Position numbers and translations under genes: made by a program. This document shows, in pieces, positions 8,010-14,163 of a stretch of DNA of 20,781 nucleotides. Under the pieces are notes generated by a model. It made no database searches. It saw only the letters and a program-made list of their open reading frames with translations, and was not told the origin of the DNA. Where the stretch lies: the NCBI GenBank assembly GCA_003448835.1, contig DLXM01000364.1, forward strand, positions 1 to 20,781, in the 5' to 3' direction. Every line of letters begins with the position of its first letter. Position 1 is the first letter of the stretch. The stretch is from Bacteroidota bacterium (GTDB lineage Bacteria; Bacteroidota; Rhodothermia; Balneolales; HLUCCA01).

Positions 8010-8475
8010 AACGAACACCAACACCACTGTTACCAGATATATCAGTTCCCGGAGTAAGATCCAAAATTGGAACTACTTCGAAAAAGATTTCAATTGGATC
8101 TCTTGGGAAGTAATAACTTAAACCAAGTGGGAAACGAATACCGGCTTGTGAACCAGGACCCGTTCTTAATCGTCCACCAATTCCGTAATAGAATGGTAAT
8201 CTTCCACTTTCAACATTGATCAGATCAAATCGGTGAATTAAGTAATCTGCATGAAAATGAAAATTATCATTACGGCCCATAGACCAAGCCAGACCGAAAT
8301 CGAAAGCATGGTTTCCACCAGCATAATATTTAGCACTAATTCCGGTAGGCTCACCAATAATTACACCGATTCCGAAATCGCCGGCGTTTGTTTGCGCATT
8401 TGCATTGATAGCTCCGAAAGCGAAAATAAAGGCGGGGATAAACAGCAATTTATACATAGTAGATTTAAATCTCAT
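7993..8475 (-). CDS. Small outer-membrane beta-barrel protein (hypothetical)
   Basis: A 160-residue exported protein of unknown function. Residues 1-28 form a clear signal peptide: basic start, hydrophobic core LLFIPAFIFAFGAI, cleavage after ANA (27) or AQ (28). The mature part is Gly/aromatic rich with alternating hydrophobic strands (GIGVIIGEPTGISAKYY, HFHADYLIHRFDL, LPFYYGIGGRLR, AGIRFPLGLSYYF, GVGVRFYF). It ends near an aromatic residue, as outer-membrane barrels do; about six to eight strands seem possible. A second ATG at codon 7 (8457) gives an equally good signal peptide. It is located downstream of sulP on the same strand, 153 bp away, and probably has its own promoter. No family name is assigned. 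Confidence 0.8.
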   Translation of the reverse strand: MRFKSTMYKLLFIPAFIFAFGAINANAQTNAGDFGIGVIIGEPTGISAKYYAGGNHAFDFGLAWSMGRNDNFHFHADYLIHRFDLINVESGRLPFYYGIGGRLRTGPGSQAGIRFPLGLSYYFPRDPIEIFFEVVPILDLTPGTDISGNSGVGVRFYFTK

Positions 8476-8549
8476 AGCGTTCCTAAAGAATTGGTTTTGG
8501 ATTAACTAATCCCTAAATCTATCTGATCGAGGGACTTCTGTTAGTATTA

Positions 8550-8614
8550 ACGTATAACTACGTAATATCTTACATGTTAAACATGATACCACTATCCTGT
8601 GTCATAAAATGACA
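8550..8614. promoter_or_regulatory. Three dyads between sulP and the outer-membrane protein gene
   Basis: Three short inverted repeats lie in a row: ACGTA/TACGT (8550-8563, 4-bp spacer), CATGTT/AACATG (8573-8585, 1-bp spacer) and TGTCAT/ATGACA (8600-8614, 3-bp spacer). The one nearest sulP could be a weak terminator stem for it, but no T-run follows. The others lie upstream of the outer-membrane protein ATG at 8475 and could be regulator sites. Short AT-rich dyads are common, so the call is cautious. Confidence 0.3.
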
Positions 8615-8628
8615 ATTAATACCTGAAA

Positions 8629-10380
8629 TCAAAGATAATTTGATTGTGCAGCGTTTAATTTGCCTGGTATTTTTATTTCCCCATTTAGAGAAGAGGGGGT
8701 GTGTAACATCCTGAAATCATCTACGGCTTCAGCTACATCGAAATAGAAACGATTAACCCCGATATGTGACATAATTCCACATTTTTTGAGCATGTCCCTA
8801 ACAGGTCCAATTGCACCAACTATTGAAAATTCAATTCCATTTGAGGATAAAAATTTCAATAATTCCTCAAGTGCATGGAGTCCGGTTGAATCGAGGAAAT
8901 TTATAGAAGAAGCATCCAAAACAAAGAGTTTCGGTGCGGTGGCTCGATTACGGATTAACTTTTGGGTGGTATCAAGGAAATAGTTGCTACTGGCAAAATA
9001 AAGTGGTGAATCATATCTAAAAATCAATACATCTTCGTGTATCACAGCATTTTTATATCGTTCAACATTTCGATAATTATCCGACTCTTCAAGCTGTCCT
9101 AATTCAGCAAAATGTGGTTTAGTGCTGTTGTAAATCACAATAACAAGTGACAGAATGACTCCAATTCCGATACCAACTTCAATTCCCAGAAATAGTGTTG
9201 TTAAGAATGTAACCGTTAACAATCCCAAATCAAGTCGGTCTGTATTCCAAAGATGTTTCATTGCTTTGATATCGAATAGCGATGAAACAGCAACTATGAT
9301 AATAGCTGCCAATACACTGTTGGGCAGATAATAGAATAAGGGAGTTAGAAAAACGACGGTTATTGCTATTAAAATCGCACTTAAAATTGCTGCTAATGGT
9401 GTTTCTGCACCTGCCTGATCATTAACAGCGGTTCTAGATAGTCCACCTGTAACCGGAAAGGACTGGAAAAATGACCCCACAATATTTGCGAATCCAAGTC
9501 CAATCAATTCCTGATTAGAATCAATTTTATACTTTCTTCGATTTGCAATAGCTTTTGCGATGGCAATTGACTCCATGTACCCGACCAGAGAAATAACCAG
9601 AATCATGGGTAGTAATTTGATCAGACTATCGATATCGATTGAAGGAGTTAAAAAAGCAGGAAATCCTTTAGGCACCTCACCCACAATCCTGACACCTAAC
9701 TCATTAAGGCCGAATACAATAACAGATATTGTTCCAAGAAAAACAACAGCAAGTGCAGATGGAAATGCTTTATTCCATTTTTTCAACAGCATGATCATTA
9801 TTACTGACCCAACACCAATAATCGCTGTGTAGAAATTTGCAGATCCGATTTTTGAAATTGTCATCCCAAAAGTTTCGACAACCGTTAATGATCCCGGCAT
9901 ATCAATTCCCAGAAGACTTTTTAATTGACTTGCTCCGATTATAATTGCTGCCGCAGAAGTGAATCCACTGAGGACGGGATGTGATAAAAAATTCACCAAA
10001 AATCCCATTCGCATGAATCCCATTAAGGCCTGGACTACACCTACACCCAAAGCAGCTAAAATGGCAAGTTGAATGAATTCAGGACTTCCGGGTGTTGCAA
10101 ATGCACTTACCCCTGCAAAAACAATCAGTCCAACCATGGCAACAGGACCCACGGCTAATTGTTTTGAAGTTCCGAAGATTGCATAAATAATCAGTGGTAT
10201 GATTGAAGCGTACAGACCATATACGGGGGGTAGTCCGGCCAATACCGAATATGCCATGCCTTGTGGAATAAGCATGACCGCGACTGTAAGACCTGCGCTT
10301 AAATCACCTTTCAGAGATGTTTTTTCATACTGTGGCAACCACTGTATGATTGGAACCCATTTTTTTAATGTTTGTATCAT
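8629..10380 (-). CDS. SulP-family anion transporter with STAS domain
   Basis: Inner-membrane SulP/SLC26 carrier; family members move sulfate, bicarbonate or other anions. I start at the ATG at 10380 (583 residues, MIQTLKKWVPIIQWLP). An upstream TTG extension would begin inside a terminator stem and adds a non-family N-terminus. The protein has the classic opening (LSAGLTVAVMLIPQGMAYSVLAGLPPVYGLYASIIP, cut here only by naming its span, residues ~27-62 of the ATG form), ~10-14 membrane helices to ~residue 430, then a cytoplasmic STAS domain (~440-545) with DASSINFLDSTGLHALEEL. It is the fourth gene behind two sulfur-import half-transporters and a persulfide dioxygenase, so sulfite or sulfate is a sensible substrate (inference). 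Direction of transport is not readable from sequence. Confidence 0.92.
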   Translation of the reverse strand: MIQTLKKWVPIIQWLPQYEKTSLKGDLSAGLTVAVMLIPQGMAYSVLAGLPPVYGLYASIIPLIIYAIFGTSKQLAVGPVAMVGLIVFAGVSAFATPGSPEFIQLAILAALGVGVVQALMGFMRMGFLVNFLSHPVLSGFTSAAAIIIGASQLKSLLGIDMPGSLTVVETFGMTISKIGSANFYTAIIGVGSVIMIMLLKKWNKAFPSALAVVFLGTISVIVFGLNELGVRIVGEVPKGFPAFLTPSIDIDSLIKLLPMILVISLVGYMESIAIAKAIANRRKYKIDSNQELIGLGFANIVGSFFQSFPVTGGLSRTAVNDQAGAETPLAAILSAILIAITVVFLTPLFYYLPNSVLAAIIIVAVSSLFDIKAMKHLWNTDRLDLGLLTVTFLTTLFLGIEVGIGIGVILSLVIVIYNSTKPHFAELGQLEESDNYRNVERYKNAVIHEDVLIFRYDSPLYFASSNYFLDTTQKLIRNRATAPKLFVLDASSINFLDSTGLHALEELLKFLSSNGIEFSIVGAIGPVRDMLKKCGIMSHIGVNRFYFDVAEAVDDFRMLHTPSSLNGEIKIPGKLNAAQSNYL

Positions 10381-10383
10381 AAT

Positions 10384-10395
10384 CCGGAATTCCGG
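10384..10395. promoter_or_regulatory. 12-bp perfect palindrome directly upstream of sulP
   Basis: CCGGAATTCCGG ends 3 bp before the sulP ATG on the minus strand. In RNA it would place a hairpin on the ribosome landing zone, and in DNA it could be a protein site. Position alone makes it notable. Confidence 0.35.
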
Positions 10396-10413
10396 TTTAA
10401 TCCAGGTATAAAA

Positions 10414-10445
10414 CAGGTACAGGAGCAAGGTGCCACCTGTACCTG
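10414..10445 (-). terminator. Strong stem-loop with U-run after the persulfide dioxygenase gene
   Basis: CAGGTACAGG and CCTGTACCTG form a perfect 10-bp stem around a 12-base loop. On the minus strand the stem is followed by TTTTAT, the plan of an intrinsic terminator. It sits 30 bp past the dioxygenase stop and 34 bp before the sulP ATG. A third matching segment, CCAGGTA at 10402-10408, can pair with TACCTGG at 10440-10446 instead (7 bp), giving an alternative fold. So sulP is either transcribed by partial read-through, attenuated, or served by its own promoter. Confidence 0.7.
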
Positions 10446-10474
10446 GAGTATAATTTGTTCAATGAGAAAAAGAA

Positions 10475-11893
10475 TTAAACCGTAACAGCTGGTTCAATTA
10501 CGTAGTTTTCGAAATTGTCATCAATGAAAACCACTTCATAACCGGCACGTTTCAGATATGCACCAGCTACGGCAGAACGTCCACCAGCCTGACAATGAAC
10601 TATCAATTTCTTGCCTGCCGGAATATCATTTCGTCGTGCATGAAGCCTTGTGTGAGCAATATTCAAAGCACCAGGTACTGCACCCAGCTCAAATTCTGAT
10701 GCTTTTCTGACATCCAGAACAGCATATTCAGAATTTCCTTCTAACGCTTTTACTTTGGCAAATTTGTAGCCGGGCATCGTTGAGACTTTTCCCCCACTGG
10801 TTGTATAAGCAGCTAAATCTTCAGGTGTGATGAATCCCTTGATGTGATCTAATCCAATTCGAATCAGATCTACAACAGCTTCATTAACACGGGATTTCTC
10901 AACAACCAGATAAATTTCCTGGTCTTCTTCAACTAAAGAACCAACAACGGTATTGAATTGTTTGTTCAACGTTGAGAGTAATGATCCACTGATATGATTT
11001 GTAGAAAACTCTTCTTTTGTACGTGTGTCGATAATAACTGAATCCTTTTTATCAACAATCACACTAAGTTCATCAACTGAAAGGTGTTTTGGATTAGGAA
11101 TTGATCCCAGTACAGCCGGACCCTTTTTGTTGTCTCGTTTCATGCGGGCAAAGTACATCGGAGGCTCAGGCTGTCCATCCAGTATAAATTTCACAAACTC
11201 GTCCTCGCTGGATGCAGCCCGGATCGATTTGTTGAATCGTAACTCATATCCCACAGTTGACTCAGGAACCGCACCTAATGATTTTCCACAAGCACTACCT
11301 GCACCATGTCCAGGCCAGATTTGTAAGTACTCAGGTACTTTCTTGAATTGTTCAACTGTTCCAAAAAGTCGTCGGGCTGATGGTGTCATATTACCTATTT
11401 GTCCTGCTGCTGATTCCAACAGGTCAGGTCGACCAACATCCCCGACGAAGACGAAATCACCGGTTGCAATACCTAATGGTTCATCTGCCGCTGCGCCGTC
11501 TGTAACGAAGTAGCTTAAATGCTCGGGTGTGTGACCCGGAGTATGCCATGCTTTGAATTTGATATTTCCAATTTTGAAGATATCTCCATCTTTAAGTAAC
11601 TGATAATTGTAGTTACTATTTGTCAACCACTCATATTTCCAGTACTTGTCACCCTCATCAGACGCATATACTTTTACTCCGCGTTCGGCTAGCTCACGCA
11701 GTCCGGATATATAATCTGCATGAATGTGTGTATCTACCGCCGCTACGATTTTGAGATTTTCTTTAGCAGCAGCTTCGATGTAAGTTTCTACATCGCGCAT
11801 TGGATCGATTACGAGTGCTTCACCATTTTGTTGGCACCCAATGATATAGGCATATTGTGCTAGTTTTTCGTCAAAGAATTGTTTGAAATACAT
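10475..11893 (-). CDS. Persulfide dioxygenase-rhodanese fusion (CstB/PRF type)
   Basis: Cytosolic enzyme expected to oxidise low-molecular-weight thiol persulfides to sulfite with O2 (ETHE1-like iron site) and to transfer sulfane sulfur through rhodanese. Total length is 472 residues. The metallo-beta-lactamase-fold dioxygenase domain (~1-255) carries THIHAD (His56, His58, Asp60), PGHTPEH (His121), GDFVFVGDVGRPDL (Asp152) and PGHGAGS (His196); the expected iron ligands His56, His121 and Asp152 are present. A first rhodanese-like domain (~270-365) has no cysteine in its active loop (YLVVEKSR), so it is a pseudo-domain. The second (~375-468) has the active loop HCQAGGRS with Cys434. This order matches CstB. 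A GGAGA lies 9 bp before the ATG. Two sulfur-import genes precede it closely (33 bp). Confidence 0.93.
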   Translation of the reverse strand: MYFKQFFDEKLAQYAYIIGCQQNGEALVIDPMRDVETYIEAAAKENLKIVAAVDTHIHADYISGLRELAERGVKVYASDEGDKYWKYEWLTNSNYNYQLLKDGDIFKIGNIKFKAWHTPGHTPEHLSYFVTDGAAADEPLGIATGDFVFVGDVGRPDLLESAAGQIGNMTPSARRLFGTVEQFKKVPEYLQIWPGHGAGSACGKSLGAVPESTVGYELRFNKSIRAASSEDEFVKFILDGQPEPPMYFARMKRDNKKGPAVLGSIPNPKHLSVDELSVIVDKKDSVIIDTRTKEEFSTNHISGSLLSTLNKQFNTVVGSLVEEDQEIYLVVEKSRVNEAVVDLIRIGLDHIKGFITPEDLAAYTTSGGKVSTMPGYKFAKVKALEGNSEYAVLDVRKASEFELGAVPGALNIAHTRLHARRNDIPAGKKLIVHCQAGGRSAVAGAYLKRAGYEVVFIDDNFENYVIEPAVTV

Positions 11894-11926
11894 AACTATG
11901 TCTCCGATTTATTTGATTAATACTCT

Positions 11927-12352
11927 TTAGTGTGGGAGTTTGTGCATAGTAGCACCGTAAACCCATGTTCCGAATGCGGCGAAAGCGATCGGAATAATAA
12001 AAATTGATAGTCCTGACCCAAGCAGTATAAATAATGGGGCAGGACAAGCTCCCACCATCGACCAACCAAGGCCAAAGATTGTCCCACCAATAATGTATCG
12101 GCGGACAGTTGATGGATCTTTTGGCGAAATGACGATTGGGTCACCATTACTATCTTTTATGTTGAATTTTTTTATCAATTGGATGGATATCAAACCAACT
12201 AAAACGGCTGATCCGATGATGCCATACATGTGAAAGGAGTCAAAGAGAAACATCTCCTGAATTCTGAACCAGGATATTACCTCGGATTTCACCAGAACGA
12301 AGCCGAACAGGATTCCGAAAAACAAATAACGAAGGATTTCTGAAAATTTCAT
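11927..12352 (-). CDS. YeeE/YedE (PmpB-like) half-transporter for sulfur compounds
   Basis: A 141-residue membrane protein with about four hydrophobic helices (~8-22, 42-60, 86-112, 114-134). It keeps the family cysteine motif GWSMVGACPAPLF with Cys103. YeeE/YedE (TsuA) proteins import thiosulfate through a relay of cysteines; short pairs such as PmpA/PmpB each supply one half of the two-fold structure. This gene and the next one upstream look like such a pair. It is located 33 bp before the dioxygenase and 35 bp after its partner. The exact imported species (thiosulfate, sulfide-derived or other) cannot be read from the sequence. Confidence 0.85.
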   Translation of the reverse strand: MKFSEILRYLFFGILFGFVLVKSEVISWFRIQEMFLFDSFHMYGIIGSAVLVGLISIQLIKKFNIKDSNGDPIVISPKDPSTVRRYIIGGTIFGLGWSMVGACPAPLFILLGSGLSIFIIPIAFAAFGTWVYGATMHKLPH

Positions 12353-12387
12353 TTTATAAATGTCTTGATTTTAATGTTTTATGGTAG

Positions 12388-12951
12388 TTAGAGCAGTGCT
12401 GGGAGTATGATGTATGTCATTAATAATCCACCAATGAAAAAACCGATAACTGCAATTAAAGAGGCGAGCTGAAGATTCGCCAGGCCGGAAATCGCGTGCC
12501 CCGAAGTACAACCGCCAGCATATCGAGTTCCAAATCCAATCAGGAATCCACCTAACGCCAGAACAATAATCCCGGTTGGTGTTGCAAGTGTTTCCCAGTT
12601 AAATATTTCTGAAGGGACAAAACCTGTAAAATCGGTGATTCCCATCTCTGTAGACAATGTTTGAACGGTACCCTGTGATAATACAATTGGTTCCGGATTC
12701 ATTAACAAGAAACCACCTATGAATCCACCTATGATTGTACCTACCAGAAATATCAGATTCCAACCACCCTCTTTCTTCCAGTTATATTTAAAAAAAGTGA
12801 GATTTGTTGGTATACAAGCGGCACAAAAGTGACGGAAATTGGATGAGAATCCGAATGTTTTGTTTCCAAATATCAGAAGTAATGGGATTATCAATCCAAT
12901 CAGTGGTCCTGCAACGTACCAGGGCCAGGGTTGTGTTAGTAATTCAATCAT
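12388..12951 (-). CDS. YeeE/YedE (PmpA-like) half-transporter for sulfur compounds
   Basis: First gene of the sulfur operon, 187 residues, ATG at 12951. Hydrophobic helices at ~12-28, 66-84, 126-140 and 164-186 flank the family signature GFGTRYAGGCTSGHAISG (139-156, Cys148). A second cysteine pair, HFCAACIPTN (Cys43, Cys46), sits after the first helix. In characterised TsuA, conserved cysteines pass thiosulfate through the channel by hydrogen bonding; Cys148 here and Cys103 in the neighbouring PmpB-like protein occupy the equivalent motif. The gene is preceded by a well-formed promoter overlapped by a probable GntR operator. Confidence 0.87.
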   Translation of the reverse strand: MIELLTQPWPWYVAGPLIGLIIPLLLIFGNKTFGFSSNFRHFCAACIPTNLTFFKYNWKKEGGWNLIFLVGTIIGGFIGGFLLMNPEPIVLSQGTVQTLSTEMGITDFTGFVPSEIFNWETLATPTGIIVLALGGFLIGFGTRYAGGCTSGHAISGLANLQLASLIAVIGFFIGGLLMTYIILPALL

Positions 12952-12992
12952 GATTTATTTCGTGTCAATTTGTCGTAATTATTTTGTTTCAT

Positions 12993-13024
12993 CAAATATA
13001 GGGATATATGTATTAACTTGTCAA
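12993..13024 (-). promoter_or_regulatory. Promoter of the sulfur operon
   Basis: On the minus strand TTGACA (13019-13024) is followed after 18 bp by TATATTTG (12993-13000). This fits a sigma-70 pair (TTGACA-N18-TATATT) and the Bacteroidota pattern TTG-N~21-TAnnTTTG (the last element exact). It is 42-49 bp upstream of the first ATG of the operon. The TTGACA lies inside operator 1 (13015-13032), so a bound regulator should block RNA polymerase. Transcription is predicted to start near 12986. Confidence 0.65.
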
Positions 13025-13032
13025 TACAAGTT
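13015..13032. promoter_or_regulatory. Operator 1: perfect 7-4-7 palindrome on the operon promoter
   Basis: AACTTGT (13015-13021), spacer CAAT, ACAAGTT (13026-13032). Read on the minus strand it is AACTTGTATTGACAAGTT. The symmetry and GT..AC content fit HutC-subfamily GntR operators. It covers the -35/-33 element of the sulfur operon promoter, suggesting repression by the divergent GntR gene product. Confidence 0.65.
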
Positions 13033-13101
13033 TTGTATTTTTCTTTCGAATTCATTTGATACTGTTGTAAATCAAGTTATTAGAGCCTAAAAAATATTTT
13101 T

Positions 13102-13119
13102 AACTTGTATTAACAGGTA
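13102..13119. promoter_or_regulatory. Operator 2: second copy of the GntR-type site
   Basis: On the plus strand AACTTGTATTAACAGGTA matches operator 1 (minus-strand reading) at 15 of 18 positions and keeps the 7-4-7 dyad with one broken pair. Its centre lies 87 bp from that of operator 1 and 53 bp, about five helical turns, from that of operator 3. Confidence 0.6.
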
Positions 13120-13154
13120 TTGATATTGATTATATTTCGTTGTAGATTTACCGT

Positions 13155-13172
13155 TACTTGTATTGGAATGTT
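13155..13172. promoter_or_regulatory. Operator 3: degenerate copy near the gntR promoter region
   Basis: On the plus strand TACTTGTATTGGAATGTT matches operator 1 at 14 of 18 positions. The left half ACTTGTATT is intact and the right half is decayed. It lies 55 bp before the gntR ATG, just upstream of an imperfect TAATTTG -7-like element (13179-13185), a placement suited to autoregulation. Confidence 0.5.
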
Positions 13173-13226
13173 AACAAATAATTTGATCCATTTCTAAGTA
13201 ACTGACTCGCATAAAATCTAAATACC

Positions 13227-14024
13227 ATGCTTCAAGCCGGAAAATCATTACATGCCCAAATATCGGATTGGATTTTAAATCAAATTGATCAGGGTAAACT
13301 AAAACCAGATCAAAAGCTTCCATCTGAAAATGAACTGGCTTCGAAGTTCGATGTCAGTCGTGTTACTGTACGTCGCGCGCTTCAAACCCTTGAAGGTGAT
13401 TCAATCATTTATCGTTGTCAGGGACTCGGGTCATTTGTGAGTGATCATCGTTCCCCACAATCCTTAATACGACTCACGGATTTTAGTGAGGATATGAAAA
13501 AAGCCGGGCTCAATGCGTCATCACGTGTTGTAGCTTTTACTCATGAGCCCGCTAGTCAGGCATTAGCTGAGAAACTGGAAGTCAAAACAGGTCAAATGGT
13601 CTATAGAATTGACCGTCTTCGACTGGGCGATAACGATCCAATTGCATTTGATATCACCTGGTTACCATTCAAGTACGGACAACTATTGGATTCCGAATTA
13701 CTGGCAGAAAAGACCATTTATGAAATTCTGGAACTTGATTATCAAATTCCGATTATTCGAGGTTCTTATCGGATAAGTGCTGAAAATGCCCCCGAAGAGG
13801 TGTCTGATTTACTTAATATTCCGCCATATACAGCACTTATGCTCATTAAACGTGCATCATATACCATAGGAAATAAACCCGTTTATTATCAAAAAAGATT
13901 TTACAGAAGCGATAAAGTCGTTTATGAAATGTTATTGGAACGGGAAGACGGGGATATGAACGCAGTAGATGGGATGCCACTTCGTGAATTCTCTCCAATT
14001 TTTACCAAATCTGTTGAATTTTAA
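13227..14024 (+). CDS. GntR-family transcriptional regulator, HutC subfamily (UTRA domain)
   Basis: A 265-residue regulator with the two domains of the HutC subfamily. The N-terminal winged helix-turn-helix (~1-72) contains LPSENELASKFDVSRVTVRRAL (~31-52) and GLGSFV for the wing. The C-terminal UTRA effector-binding domain (~80-255) contains LTDFSEDMKKAGL, YRIDRLRLGDNDPIAFDITWLP and the closing RFYRSDKVVYEMLLERE. UTRA domains usually bind small organic ligands such as sugar phosphates or amino-acid derivatives, and the ligand here is unknown. It diverges from the sulfur operon across a 275-bp region with three matching dyads, so it is very probably the operon's regulator and its own. No cysteine-based persulfide sensor of the CstR, BigR or SqrR type is encoded nearby. 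Confidence 0.93.
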   Translation: MLQAGKSLHAQISDWILNQIDQGKLKPDQKLPSENELASKFDVSRVTVRRALQTLEGDSIIYRCQGLGSFVSDHRSPQSLIRLTDFSEDMKKAGLNASSRVVAFTHEPASQALAEKLEVKTGQMVYRIDRLRLGDNDPIAFDITWLPFKYGQLLDSELLAEKTIYEILELDYQIPIIRGSYRISAENAPEEVSDLLNIPPYTALMLIKRASYTIGNKPVYYQKRFYRSDKVVYEMLLEREDGDMNAVDGMPLREFSPIFTKSVEF

Positions 14025-14044
14025 AACCATGTAAATAAATACCT

Positions 14045-14068
14045 TAGCTTTGTCATTTGACTAAGCTA
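14045..14068 (+). terminator. Stem-loop between gntR and the histidine kinase gene
   Basis: TAGCTT (14045-14050) pairs with AAGCTA (14063-14068); after one T-T mismatch GTCA pairs with TGAC inside, so the whole 24 bp is nearly a perfect dyad. It starts 21 bp after the gntR stop and is followed by ATCTTGTTT, a weak T-rich tail. It may end gntR transcription or be an operator for the kinase gene, whose ATG is 96 bp further on. Confidence 0.45.
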
Positions 14069-14163
14069 ATCTTGTTTGTGAGTTAAAAAGCAATTAGATT
14101 TAACAGGAGTCAGTTTTAAATTTATCCAGGTCTGATTAATTCCACATCGCTTAGATTTTATTA

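Noticed and set aside
8629..10428. Longer SulP start (TTG at 10428)
   Set aside because: It would start translation inside the 10-bp terminator stem and add 16 residues not typical of the family; the ATG at 10380 gives the usual SulP N-terminus.
11025..11513. 162-codon plus-strand frame opposite the persulfide dioxygenase
   Set aside because: Shadow of the well-supported minus-strand gene; no recognisable domain.
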